DNA of 14,141 nt from assembly GCA_035298385.1 (NCBI GenBank), contig DATGYC010000397.1:1-14141 (forward strand), written 5' to 3'. The translations under genes were made by a program, and so were the position numbers. Positions 1 to 6,889 of this stretch are shown here, one piece after another (positions within the stretch are counted from its first letter, which is position 1; every line of letters starts with the position of its first letter). Source of the stretch: DATGYC01 sp035298385 (lineage in GTDB: Bacteria; Bacillota; Sulfobacillia; Symbiobacteriales; Symbiobacteriaceae). The notes beneath the pieces were generated by a model. The model searched no databases, was not told the DNA's origin, and saw only the letters and a list, made by a program, of their open reading frames with translations.

Positions 1-615
1 ACCGGCGAGCAGCCGAAGGCCGGCCAGCATGTTGAGGTCCACTACACCGGCTGGCTGACCAACGGCACCAAGTTTGACTCCTCGGTCGACCGCGGCGAGC
101 CCTTCAGCTTCAAGCTGGGCGCCGGCCAGGTGATCAAGGGCTGGGACGAGGGCCTCTCCACCATGAAGGTGGGCGGCAAGCGCAAGCTCCACCTCCCGCC
201 GCACCTCGCCTATGGTGAGCGTGGCGCTGGCGGTGTGATCCCGCCGAACGCCGAACTCGTCTTTGAGGTCGAGCTTCTCGGCATCCGTTCGGCAGACCTG
301 AAGGTCGAGCATCTTGTGGAGGGGACCGGGGCGGCGCCCAAGGAAGGGCAGATCGTCGCCGTCCACTACACCGGGCGCCTGGCGAACGGGACCGTCTTCG
401 ACTCCTCGATCGAGCGGGGCGAGCCGATCGAGTTCGTGCTCGGTCAGGGCCAGGTGATTGCGGGCTGGGATCAGGGGATCGCCCAGTTGAAGGTCGGCGG
501 CAAGGCGAAGCTGACCATCCCGCCGGAGCTGGGCTACGGCAAGCGGGGCTACCCCGGAGTGATCCCGCCGAACGCTGTCCTGCACTTTGATGTCGAGCTG
601 GTTGCCGTCAAGTAA
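1..615 (+). CDS. Tandem FKBP-type peptidyl-prolyl cis-trans isomerase, 5' end cut off
   Basis: The reading frame is open from base 1 to a TAA at 613-615, so the start lies outside the window and about 204 codons are visible. It catalyses cis-trans isomerisation of X-Pro bonds and assists protein folding. Two consecutive FKBP domains are seen, roughly residues 1-95 and 103-204 of the visible part. Each carries the family landmarks: VHYTG, FDSS, the GWD tryptophan of the pocket floor, the KVGGK turn, YG near the RG(A/Y)-GVIPPNA loop and a final F-x-VEL strand. The two domains are similar enough to be an internal duplication. No signal peptide can be judged because the N-terminus is missing, so cytoplasmic or extracytoplasmic location is open. 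A strong terminator follows at once. The family call is secure; the total number of FKBP domains is not known. Confidence 0.93.
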   Translation, partial: TGEQPKAGQHVEVHYTGWLTNGTKFDSSVDRGEPFSFKLGAGQVIKGWDEGLSTMKVGGKRKLHLPPHLAYGERGAGGVIPPNAELVFEVELLGIRSADLKVEHLVEGTGAAPKEGQIVAVHYTGRLANGTVFDSSIERGEPIEFVLGQGQVIAGWDQGIAQLKVGGKAKLTIPPELGYGKRGYPGVIPPNAVLHFDVELVAVK

Positions 616-622
616 GAGTAAG

Positions 623-657
623 AGCGAGCCGCGGAAGACCGCGGCTCGCTTCTCTGT
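623..657 (+). terminator. Rho-independent terminator of the FKBP gene
   Basis: A perfect 12-bp stem (623-634 with 639-650, arm AGCGAGCCGCGG) closes a 4-base AAGA loop. It is followed by the T-rich tract TCTCTGTT. It starts 8 bases after the FKBP stop codon. Confidence 0.85.
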
Positions 658-722
658 TACACCCACCCCTTCGCACGGGATCCGTGGCACGATTGTGCGA
701 CAATTGGATTGAAAAATTCGAT

Positions 723-752
723 TTGACGTTCACACTTATTCGATGCGACAGT
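723..752 (+). promoter_or_regulatory. Possible weak promoter for the 95-residue protein gene
   Basis: The stretch 700-755 is clearly more AT-rich than its surroundings. It contains TTGACG (723-728) and, 18 bases on, GACAGT (747-752), which is only a poor match to a -10 box. The heptamer TGCGACA occurs at 696-702 and again at 744-750, so a regulator site is also possible. A promoter is expected here because a terminator lies just upstream, but the assignment of these exact bases is weak. Confidence 0.25.
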
Positions 753-785
753 AAAGGAACCAGAAGCGAGAGGGAGGCACCGCCT

Positions 786-1073
786 ATGGATCGCCGTGAT
801 GCTGCGCTGAACGGGTTGTCGAAGCTCTTTTCCGACTGCTGGTTCGATGCTGTTGGGCTCCGGTATCCAGAGGCGGCGGAGCCGGTCGAGGTTGTGGTCG
901 GCTTTGTCCGGCCCCAGGATGCGGGGCGGGCGCCCCGGGGTGAGGTCTGGGCTGGTGGGCTCCGCTGGCAGGTCCACCAGGTCCTCTTGGCCGAGACGAA
1001 GCCGCTACCGGTCGTACCGACGGAGATCATCTATGATCCGACGGGACGGCTGACGGAGCTGGTGCAGGGATAG
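786..1073 (+). CDS. Hypothetical protein, 95 residues
   Basis: I do not recognise this protein. The ATG at 786 is preferred over an in-frame upstream start at 684 because GAGGGAGG (about 770-777) lies at a usable distance and the region before it looks like promoter and leader. The product is small and soluble, without a signal peptide or membrane segment. It opens with a helical stretch (about residues 1-20, with FSDCWFDAVG) and continues with alternating hydrophobic strands (VEVVVGFV, LRWQVHQVLLAE, TEIIYD), which suggests a small alpha-beta or beta-barrel fold. It stands alone between two terminators, so it is a single-gene unit with no context to indicate its job. Codon use matches the neighbours, which supports real coding. 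Confidence is for the gene, not for any function. Confidence 0.7.
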   Translation: MDRRDAALNGLSKLFSDCWFDAVGLRYPEAAEPVEVVVGFVRPQDAGRAPRGEVWAGGLRWQVHQVLLAETKPLPVVPTEIIYDPTGRLTELVQG

Positions 1074-1076
1074 TGG

Positions 1077-1112
1077 GAGGGCGGCATCACCAGCGCAGGT
1101 GATGCCGCCCTC
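1077..1112. terminator. Bidirectional terminator hairpin between convergent genes
   Basis: A perfect 15-bp stem (GAGGGCGGCATCACC at 1077-1091 with 1098-1112) has a 6-base loop. It lies between the stop of the 95-residue gene (+) and the stop of pheA (-). T-tracts are weak on both sides, so it is best seen as a shared hairpin terminator. Confidence 0.75.
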
Positions 1113-1123
1113 CGTCTTGTGCC

Positions 1124-1960
1124 CTACCCCTCGCAGCCCAGGTCACGCGGGAAGGTGCCCAGGATCTGAATCCGGACGGCCTCACCCTGCAAGGCGACGA
1201 GCGCCTCACCGACGGCGCTCTCCCAGGGCGCCCCATCGACATCTAGATAGAAGCGGTACTCCCAGGGCCGCTCGCGCGAAGGGCGGCTCTCCAGCGTCAA
1301 TAGGTTGATGCCGCGCTCAGCGAAGACCCCCAGTGCCCGGTGCAGCGAGCCCGCCTTGTGCGCCAGCGTGACGCAGAGCATCGTCTTCTGGGGTCCGGCC
1401 TGGATCTCAACAGGAGCACGCCTAATCTCGATGAAGCGGGTGAAGTTCTCCTTGACGGTCTGGATCCGCTCCGCCAGGACGGTCAGGCCGTAGACCTCGG
1501 CGGCGCCCCTGCCGGCCACGGCGCCCACGCCCATCAGACGCCCCTCCTGCACCTGCTTGGCCGAGCCGGCGGTATCATAGCCGACCTCGATCTCGACGCC
1601 GAGTGAGCGCAGGTAGGGGTCACACTGGGCGAGCGCTACGGGATGGGAGATCACCTTGCGAATGGCCTCCAAAGGCTGCCCTGGCAGGGCCATCAGGCAG
1701 AGGTCGACCCGATGGCAGCGCTCGCCGGCGACGATCAGGCCCGAGGTTCCGAGCAGATCGTAGACCTCGTTGATCGAGCCGGCCTGCGAGTTCTCCACCG
1801 GCACTAGGCCCCGATCGGCCTTACCGGACTGGACCGCATCGAAGGTATCGCGGAAGGTGCGACAGGGGAGCGGCTCGCTTCCTGTGCCAAAGTAGGCGCG
1901 GATCGCTTCCCAGCCGTAGGCGCCCTGCTCGCCCTGGAAGGCGACGGTCAGCGTGGCCAT
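1124..1960 (-). CDS. pheA: Prephenate dehydratase (PheA), monofunctional with ACT domain
   Basis: It converts prephenate to phenylpyruvate, the committed step to phenylalanine, in the cytoplasm. The 278-residue product starts with the usual VAFQGEQGAYG motif. The dehydratase part (about 1-178) includes VPVENS (53-58) and the catalytic TRF triad at 164-166. A C-terminal ACT domain (about 183-272) carries the AGSL (203-206) and ESRP (224-227) motifs that form the phenylalanine-binding regulatory site, so feedback inhibition by Phe is expected. The ATG at 1960 is chosen over one 21 bases upstream because AAGGAG (1968-1973) sits 7 bases before it; the longer form would contain that site. It begins one base after the TAG of the DAHP synthase gene, so the two are translationally coupled. 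No chorismate mutase domain is attached; that activity is on the upstream gene. Confidence 0.95.
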   Translation of the reverse strand: MATLTVAFQGEQGAYGWEAIRAYFGTGSEPLPCRTFRDTFDAVQSGKADRGLVPVENSQAGSINEVYDLLGTSGLIVAGERCHRVDLCLMALPGQPLEAIRKVISHPVALAQCDPYLRSLGVEIEVGYDTAGSAKQVQEGRLMGVGAVAGRGAAEVYGLTVLAERIQTVKENFTRFIEIRRAPVEIQAGPQKTMLCVTLAHKAGSLHRALGVFAERGINLLTLESRPSRERPWEYRFYLDVDGAPWESAVGEALVALQGEAVRIQILGTFPRDLGCEG

Positions 1961-1961
1961 C

Positions 1962-3020
1962 CTACGACTCCTTCCGGTCATCCTGGATCCGGCGGGAGGC
2001 GCCGAAGAGGACCTGGTAGATCGCCGTGATCTCCTCCCGGATTAGGTGGCCGGAGTTCTGGGAGAGCCGCTCGACGATCTCGCGCTCCCGGTTGAGGAAG
2101 ACGGTCTTCGAGCCCGCCTTCAGCTCGCCCACCCGGAGCGAGATCTCCATCCGATCACGCAGGAGGGCCATCAACTGGTCGTCCAGTTGGTCGATCGCCG
2201 TCCGGCACTCGCTGATCGAGGTGAGGGCGCTGGCGGGGAGCAGGCCGAGGTGCTGCATCAGGCTGACGAACTCCTCGGGGGTGAGCTGCTGCTCCTTGTC
2301 GGAGAGGGCGCAGGCCGGGTTCGGGTGGACCTCGACGATCAGCCCGTCCATCCCGGCGGCAAGCGAGGCCTTCGAGAGGGCCGGGATCAGCTCCTTGCGG
2401 CCGGAGGCGTGGGAGGGATCGATGATCACCGGGAAGCCCGAGATCTGCTTCGCCGCGATGGCGATGCCGAGATCGAGGGTGTTCCGGGTGTAGGTCTCAA
2501 AGGTACGGATGCCCCGCTCGCAGAGGATCACCTGGTCGTTCCCGGAGGCGGTGATATACTCGGCGGCGGAGAGCCACTCGTTCAGGGTGGCGGCGAGGCC
2601 CCGCTTCAAGAGAATGGGCTTGCCGGCCTTGCCGACCTCCTTGAGGAGGGCGAAGTTCTGCATATTGCGCGAGCCGATCTGCAAGACATCGGCATACTGC
2701 GCCACGAGGTCGATCTGTCCGTTCTCCATCACCTCGGTGACGACGGGGAGGCCGGTCTCCTGCCGGGCGAGGGCGAGGAGCTTCAGGCCCTCCGCCCCCA
2801 GCCCCTGGAAGCCCTTCGGCGAGGTGCGGGGCTTGAAGGCGCCGCCCCGGAGGGCGGTGGCGCCGGCGGCCTTGACGGCGCGGGCGGCGGCGAGGAGCTG
2901 CTCCTCGGACTCGACGGAGCAGGGGCCAGCGATCATCACTGGGCGCCCGGGTACGAAGGCGATGGGGCCAAAGTAGCGGGCCACCTCCTGCTGTGTCTTG
3001 ATGGTCTGGTCCTCGGCCAT
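1962..3020 (-). CDS. aroF: Bifunctional DAHP synthase (type I beta) / C-terminal chorismate mutase
   Basis: The 352-residue product joins two enzymes. Residues about 1-260 are a type I-beta 3-deoxy-7-phosphoheptulonate synthase, which condenses PEP and erythrose-4-phosphate. Visible motifs are AGPCSVES (31-38), GGAFKPRTSPKGFQG (59-73), QIGSRNMQN (114-122), LLKRG (137-141), DPSHASGRK (201-209) and EVHPNPACALSD (230-241). Residues about 268-345 are an AroQ-type helical chorismate mutase, with R273, R288/R290, K301, the REREIVERL stretch and Q336 in the expected places. The mutase follows the synthase instead of preceding it as in Bacillus. The ATG at 3020 has GAAGGGAG upstream at a suitable distance. 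It is the first gene of the T-box-controlled operon and is followed by pheA with a 1-base gap. In known fusions the mutase domain also acts in allosteric control; that is family knowledge, not seen here. Confidence 0.94.
   Translation of the reverse strand: MAEDQTIKTQQEVARYFGPIAFVPGRPVMIAGPCSVESEEQLLAAARAVKAAGATALRGGAFKPRTSPKGFQGLGAEGLKLLALARQETGLPVVTEVMENGQIDLVAQYADVLQIGSRNMQNFALLKEVGKAGKPILLKRGLAATLNEWLSAAEYITASGNDQVILCERGIRTFETYTRNTLDLGIAIAAKQISGFPVIIDPSHASGRKELIPALSKASLAAGMDGLIVEVHPNPACALSDKEQQLTPEEFVSLMQHLGLLPASALTSISECRTAIDQLDDQLMALLRDRMEISLRVGELKAGSKTVFLNREREIVERLSQNSGHLIREEITAIYQVLFGASRRIQDDRKES
1968..1973 (-). promoter_or_regulatory. Ribosome binding site that decides the pheA start
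   Basis: AAGGAG on the minus strand, within GGAAGGAG, is 7 bases upstream of the ATG at 1960. It lies within the last codons of the upstream gene. This favours the 278-residue form of PheA over a form seven residues longer. Confidence 0.75.
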
Positions 3021-3055
3021 GCTACTCAGCTCCCTTCATCTACCTTATTACAGAT

Positions 3056-3092
3056 AAAAAAACGCTCTCGTCCCCTAGTAGGGACGAGAGCG
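3056..3092 (-). terminator. Regulated terminator of the T-box leader
   Basis: On the minus strand CGCTCTCGTCCC (3081-3092) pairs perfectly with GGGACGAGAGCG (3063-3074) around a 6-base loop, followed by seven T (3056-3062). The 5' arm overlaps the CTCTCGTCCCT stretch that would instead pair with the T-box AGGG to form the antiterminator. It is therefore the off-state hairpin, released when uncharged tRNA binds. Confidence 0.93.
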
Positions 3093-3340
3093 ATTGCTCC
3101 CGCGGTACCACCCTGTTGGTGTCCAGTTTCGGACACCCCTCAATTACGCGGCGGAGGATCACTCCTCGATCGCGCCTCCCTGTAACGGCGGGTAACCGGC
3201 GGCGCCTACCGGCCTCATCGAGGCGTTCAGCGTGCAGCTCCGGAGGGAACTTCAGCGGGTCCGGCCATAGAAGCGCTTGCAGTCTGAGGGCGCTTCCTCC
3301 CTGGATGGTCGAGATCGAGCTTACTTTACTCCATCATAGC
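3056..3340 (-). promoter_or_regulatory. T-box riboswitch leader, Phe (UUC) specifier
   Basis: The canonical T-box AGGGTGGTACCGCGG lies at 3100-3114 on the minus strand. Its TGGT (3107-3110) would pair with the ACCA end of a tRNA that has A as discriminator, as tRNA-Phe does. Stem I begins near 3335. A 5' GGAG, the AGTA motif (about 3322-3326) and AGC pair across with GCT, GAA, G, TTC, C, CTCC on the 3' side (3242-3255). By the usual spacing after the GAA motif, the specifier is TTC at 3247-3249. An AGGGAG element (AG bulge, about 3297-3302) and a CCGTTACA F-box-like stretch (about 3181-3188) also fit the class. The downstream genes make phenylalanine, which agrees with the specifier. Transcription should read through when tRNA-Phe is uncharged. 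The T-box call is near certain; the specifier rests on hand alignment. Confidence 0.93.
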
Positions 3341-3357
3341 CGTTAGTGTTGAGATTG

Positions 3358-3386
3358 ATTCTAGAGCAGTAAGGCTTGTGAGTCAA
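3358..3386 (-). promoter_or_regulatory. Sigma-A-type promoter of the aroF-pheA operon
   Basis: On the minus strand TTGACT (3381-3386) and TAGAAT (3358-3363) are separated by exactly 17 bases. Each matches five of six consensus positions. Transcription would start near 3351, about 15 bases before T-box stem I. Confidence 0.85.
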
Positions 3387-3515
3387 TAGGGCTCGAACCT
3401 TTGGGTCTGGACTTTCGTTGGAGGAGTAGAGGTGGTAGGGCGGCGCTCTTGCACATACCCCCAGGCCCGTACGCATATCTCACCCCAAGAGGTCGCCGCA
3501 CCTGGAGGGAAGCAG
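3387..3515. other. Upstream region of the hydrogenase operon, no clear promoter seen
   Basis: These bases separate the divergent aroF promoter from hypA. The hydrogenase operon must be transcribed from here or from the leader overlap, but I find no convincing -35/-10 pair on the plus strand. The best pair is TTGCAC (3449-3454) with TATCTC (3476-3481), which is poor in both sequence and spacing. An activator-dependent or alternative-sigma promoter is possible. The hypA ribosome binding site GGAGGGA is at 3504-3510. Confidence 0.4.
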
Positions 3516-3761
3516 ATGCACGAGGTTGGGATCGCCCACGAGCTCTGCCTGGCAGTCGAAGCGGCTGCGCGCCAACATGGCCTCGGGCGCGTCCAGGTGA
3601 TCCAGCTCGTCATCGGCCACGAGCGCCTCGTCTGCCACGAGGCGCTTCAGTTCGCCTTTGACCTGCTAAAGCCGGCGCCGCTGATGCAGGATACCCGCCT
3701 CCAGATCGAGGGGCGCCCCGGCTATGACCTACTGATCGACCAGATTGAGGGGGAGCCATGA
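3516..3761 (+). CDS. hypA: HypA-like nickel chaperone lacking the zinc ribbon
   Basis: HypA brings nickel to the hydrogenase large subunit together with HypB. The protein has 81 residues, against about 113 usual for the family. The N-terminus MHEVGIAHEL is diagnostic, and His2 and Glu3 are the nickel-site residues. The core continues through VIGHERLVCHEALQFAFDLL. After RLQIEG (about 61-66) the sequence jumps directly to GYDLLIDQIEGE, which corresponds to the last strand of normal HypA. The zinc-binding segment with its two CxxC pairs is absent. There is no frameshift or stop at that place, so this looks like a clean internal loss and not a broken gene. ATG 3516 is chosen because the family always begins M-H-E and GGAGGGA precedes it. 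The stop overlaps the hypB start (ATGA). The role in nickel delivery is inferred from family and context. Confidence 0.88.
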   Translation: MHEVGIAHELCLAVEAAARQHGLGRVQVIQLVIGHERLVCHEALQFAFDLLKPAPLMQDTRLQIEGRPGYDLLIDQIEGEP

Positions 3762-4411
3762 GAGTCAAGCTCAAGCAACCCGTGCTCCAAGGAAACGATG
3801 CCGCTGCCCGCACCAATCGGGCGCTCTTTGAGCGCCATCGGCTCCCCGTCCTGAACCTGATCAGCTCACCCGGCGCTGGCAAGACGACCTTCCTGGAGCG
3901 CTGGCTAGCGGAGACGGACTTGCAGGTCGGGGTGATCGAGGGCGACCTGGCCACGACGCTAGACGCCGAGCGGATCGCTGCCTGTGGGGCTGAGGTGGTG
4001 CAGATCAACACCCACGGGGCCTGCCACTTGGATGCGACGATGATCGCCCGCGCCCTCGACCACTTTGCGCTCGAAAGACTGGACCTTCTGGTGATCGAGA
4101 ACGTCGGCAACCTGGTCTGCCCCGCGGAGTTCGACCTGGGTGAGTCCCTGCGCATCACCCTGCTCAGCCTGACCGAGGGCGACGACAAGCCGGCGAAGTA
4201 CCCGACCAGTTTCCGCTGGGCGGATGCGGTCCTCCTGACCAAGGTGGACCTACTCCCCTACCTGCGCTGCGATCTGGAGCGGCTCTCCGGCTCGATCCAG
4301 GCGCTGAACCCAGGCGTACCGATCCTCTACGTCGCTGCGCAGACCGGGGAGGGGATGACCGAGTGGAACGACTGGCTACGCCGACGATTGAGCGCCGAAG
4401 GCTCCAGGTAA
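3758..4411 (+). CDS. hypB: HypB, GTPase for nickel insertion into [NiFe]-hydrogenase
   Basis: HypB hydrolyses GTP to drive nickel transfer into the large subunit, working with HypA. The 217-residue product has the P-loop SSPGAGKT at 36-43. The GACHLDA segment holds the Cys89-His90 pair of the nickel/zinc site at the dimer interface. ENVGNLVCPAEFDLG is the conserved block with a further Cys121, and LLTKVDLL is the guanine-specificity motif, with Thr where Asn is more common. There is no His-rich N-terminal nickel store and no N-terminal CxxCGC motif, so it is the minimal type. It overlaps hypA by four bases (ATGA) and hypF by 49 bases. Because the partner HypA has lost its zinc domain, this HypB may rely more on its own metal site; that is inference. 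Confidence 0.95.
   Translation: MRVKLKQPVLQGNDAAARTNRALFERHRLPVLNLISSPGAGKTTFLERWLAETDLQVGVIEGDLATTLDAERIAACGAEVVQINTHGACHLDATMIARALDHFALERLDLLVIENVGNLVCPAEFDLGESLRITLLSLTEGDDKPAKYPTSFRWADAVLLTKVDLLPYLRCDLERLSGSIQALNPGVPILYVAAQTGEGMTEWNDWLRRRLSAEGSR
4346..4354 (+). promoter_or_regulatory. Ribosome binding site that decides the hypF GTG start
   Basis: GGGGAGGGG lies 8 bases before the GTG at 4363, inside the end of hypB. No ATG is available in frame before the conserved RGIVQGVGF motif, so this site supports GTG as the start. Confidence 0.6.
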
Positions 4412-6687
4412 GGGGGATCGTGCAGGGGGTCGGCTTTCGGCCACTCGTCTACCGGCTGGCGGTAGCGAACGGCTTGACCGGCTTCGTCTGCAACCAGCGC
4501 GGCGAGGTCCTGATCGAGGTCGAGGGCGCCCCCGCGCCGCTGGAGCGCTTCCGTGCCGCCCTGGAGCGCGAGGCACGCCCACCGGCCCGGATTGAGCAGA
4601 TCGAGGTGGCACGATTGGCGCCCACTGGCGCCGAGACGTTCGTCATCGAAGCGAGCGCTGACGGTGGTGGTGCGCGGGCGGCCTTTCCGCCGGACCTGGC
4701 GCTCTGTCCGGCCTGCCGGGCGGACCTGCTCAACCCGGCGGGGCGCTTCTATCAATACCCCTTCACCAGTTGCACCTACTGTGGTCCCCGCTATGCGATG
4801 ATCCAAGGAGTCCCGTACGACCGCCCGGCCACCACCATGGCGCCCTTCGCCCTCTGTGACGCCTGCCGTGCCGAGTATCTAGACCCGTGCAATCGGCGGT
4901 TTCATGCCCAGTCCCTCGCCTGCCCGAGTTGCGGCCCGCAGATCGAACTGCTGGGCGCCCCACTGGCGGGGGATTGGCGGGAGAGGATTCACCCCCTCCT
5001 GCAGGCTGGCTCGATTGCGGCGGTGAAGGGGCTGGGTGGCTTTCACCTGATCTGTGATGCAACCAACGAGGCCGCTGTGAGCGAACTGCGCCGGCGCAAG
5101 CGGCGCCCCCGCAAGCCGTTCGCCCTGATGGCGCGCGATATCGATGCCGTAGAGGCGCACTTCAAGCTCTCGCCCTTGGAGCGGGAGGCGCTCACCTCCG
5201 CGCGCGCCCCGATTCTGCTGCTTCGGCCGAGGGCTACGCTCGGCGAACGGCTGCCGCTGGAGTCGCTGGCGCCCGGTTGCCACCGAATCGGTCTGATGCT
5301 TTCCTACACCCCGCTGCACCGCCTCCTCTTCCCCGACGGGATGCCGTTCCTGGTCGCCACCAGCGGGAACAGCAGCGGCTGGCCGATCGCTCGGACGAAC
5401 GAGGAGGCGCTGGCGCAACTGGGCGGAATCGCCGATCTCTTCCTGCTACACGATCGAGCGATCGCCGTACGGGTGGAGGACTCGGTCGCCCACCAGGCGG
5501 GGGACCGGATCCGACTGATTCGCCGCTCACGGGGCTGGGCGCCCGAGCCGATCCCCGTTCCAGTCCCGCCAGGGGATGGACCCGTGGTCCTGGCCGTGGG
5601 GGCGGAGCAGAAGAGTACGATCTGCCTGCTACAGGGGCGAGAGGCGGTGCTGGGCCCCCACAACGGCGATCTGACCGGGGAGGAGCAGCTCGCTAGCTGG
5701 CGGGAGGGGTTGGCGCATCTGACCGGGCTCCTGGGGGTGGCACCGCCTGTGATCGCGTACGATCCGCATCCCGGCTACCTGGTCTCGCAGGAGGCGGCTC
5801 GGCTCTTCGCTGGCAGGCGGCTGGAGCCGGTCTACCATCACCATGCGCACATGGCGGCCTGCATGGCGGAGCATGGGCTGGACGGATCGGTGATCGGCTG
5901 CATCCTGGATGGCACGGGCTATGGGCCGGACGGCACGCTCTGGGGCTTTGAGATCTTGGCTGGTGACTACCGCTCCTTTGCGCGGCTGTCGCACCTAAAG
6001 CCGATAAGGCTTCCCGGGGGCGAGACGGCGATCCGCCAGCCGTGGCTGGTGGCGGTCTCGCTCTACCATGATCTGTCAGGGGATGCGGCGCAGACCTTGG
6101 CGTGGGCGAGGGGGCGGTTTCCGGCGCAGGCGGGGGCGCTGCCGCTCGTCCTGGCCCAACTGGACGGGCGGCTTCCGGCGCCAACAGCGAGCAGTGCGGG
6201 GCGACTCTTCGATGGGGTCGCAGCGCTGCTGGGTCTGTGCACGACGGCTACGTATGAAGGCGAGGCCGCAATCCGGTTGGGTGAACTGGCAGAGCGGCAC
6301 GCAGGGGAGCGAGCCGACGGATACCCCATCGTGTGCGAGGGTGCTCTCCACCAGACCGCCCCCCTCATCCACCACCTACTCCAGGACCTCGAACGGTCGG
6401 TGCCGGTCGGGCTGATCGCCCTACGCTTTCACCGGACAGTAGCCGAGATGGTCTGCCAGGGCGCCCAACTCGCCCGTGACCAGACCGGTCTGCAGCGGGT
6501 GGTCCTCGGCGGTGGGGTCTGGCAGAACCGCCTCCTCCTCATCCAGACCGAGGAGCTTCTGACCCAGCAAGGCTTCCAGGTCTACACGCCCCAGCAGGTC
6601 CCTGCCGGCGACGGCGGGATCGCCCTCGGTCAGGCCGTGATCGCACGATGGAGGTGGCACCAGGATGTGCTTGGCAGTTCCGGCTAA
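4363..6687 (+). CDS. hypF: HypF carbamoyltransferase
   Basis: HypF uses carbamoyl phosphate and ATP to carbamoylate the C-terminal Cys of HypE, the source of the cyanide ligands of the active-site iron. The 774 residues show the full family architecture. An acylphosphatase domain (about 10-100) has GIVQGVGFRP and Arg26. Two zinc fingers use C115/C118/C137/C140 and C165/C168/C187/C190. A YrdC-like domain follows (about 205-395, beginning near AAVKGLGGFHLICDA). A Kae1-like carbamoyltransfer domain has the HHHAH metal motif at 492-496 and GTGYGPDGTLWGFE. Length and order are normal. The start is a GTG at 4363 with GGGGAGGGG 8 bases upstream, giving a 49-base overlap with hypB. Its end overlaps hypC by 23 bases. 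Confidence 0.95.
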   Translation: MERLATPTIERRRLQVRGIVQGVGFRPLVYRLAVANGLTGFVCNQRGEVLIEVEGAPAPLERFRAALEREARPPARIEQIEVARLAPTGAETFVIEASADGGGARAAFPPDLALCPACRADLLNPAGRFYQYPFTSCTYCGPRYAMIQGVPYDRPATTMAPFALCDACRAEYLDPCNRRFHAQSLACPSCGPQIELLGAPLAGDWRERIHPLLQAGSIAAVKGLGGFHLICDATNEAAVSELRRRKRRPRKPFALMARDIDAVEAHFKLSPLEREALTSARAPILLLRPRATLGERLPLESLAPGCHRIGLMLSYTPLHRLLFPDGMPFLVATSGNSSGWPIARTNEEALAQLGGIADLFLLHDRAIAVRVEDSVAHQAGDRIRLIRRSRGWAPEPIPVPVPPGDGPVVLAVGAEQKSTICLLQGREAVLGPHNGDLTGEEQLASWREGLAHLTGLLGVAPPVIAYDPHPGYLVSQEAARLFAGRRLEPVYHHHAHMAACMAEHGLDGSVIGCILDGTGYGPDGTLWGFEILAGDYRSFARLSHLKPIRLPGGETAIRQPWLVAVSLYHDLSGDAAQTLAWARGRFPAQAGALPLVLAQLDGRLPAPTASSAGRLFDGVAALLGLCTTATYEGEAAIRLGELAERHAGERADGYPIVCEGALHQTAPLIHHLLQDLERSVPVGLIALRFHRTVAEMVCQGAQLARDQTGLQRVVLGGGVWQNRLLLIQTEELLTQQGFQVYTPQQVPAGDGGIALGQAVIARWRWHQDVLGSSG

Positions 6688-6889
6688 GGTGCTTGAGGTG
6701 GACCTAGCCCTCTCTACAGCCCGCGTCGATTACCTAGGCAGCCAGATCACGGTCGGCACCGCCCTGCTTGAGGCGGTCAGGCCGGGGCAGTATGTCCTGG
6801 TCCACGTCGGCGAAGCGATCGCGGTGATCGATGAGGAGCACGCCCACGAAGGGATTGCGTTATGGAAGGAGTGGGCGAAAGAGCTATGA
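6665..6889 (+). CDS. hypC: HypC hydrogenase assembly chaperone
   Basis: This 74-residue protein begins MCLAVPAKV, the signature of HypC/HybG. Cys2, exposed after removal of Met, binds the Fe(CN)2CO unit together with HypD and carries it to the large-subunit precursor. The rest is the expected small beta-barrel (VDYLG, VGTALLEAVRPGQYVLVHVGEAIAVID) with a charged C-terminal helix (EEHAHEGIALWKEW). GGAGG at 6650-6654 serves as ribosome binding site. The gene starts inside the end of hypF and its stop lies within the 5' end of hypD. HypC-family chaperones are usually specific for one large subunit; here that is presumably the enzyme at the end of the same operon. Confidence 0.96.
   Translation: MCLAVPAKVLEVDLALSTARVDYLGSQITVGTALLEAVRPGQYVLVHVGEAIAVIDEEHAHEGIALWKEWAKEL

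Noticed and set aside
2046..3185. Long plus-strand open frame (379 codons) opposite the DAHP synthase gene
   Set aside because: It mirrors a clearly coding minus-strand gene, has a Gly/Leu/Glu-rich composition typical of an antisense shadow, and runs through the T-box leader.
3389..3399. GGTTCGAGCCC on the minus strand, resembling a tRNA T-loop
   Set aside because: No matching acceptor, D or anticodon arms can be drawn in the preceding bases. The place overlaps the flank of the aroF promoter.
3610..4242. Minus-strand open frame opposite hypA and hypB
   Set aside because: Ser/Arg-rich shadow of well-recognised genes, without conserved motifs.
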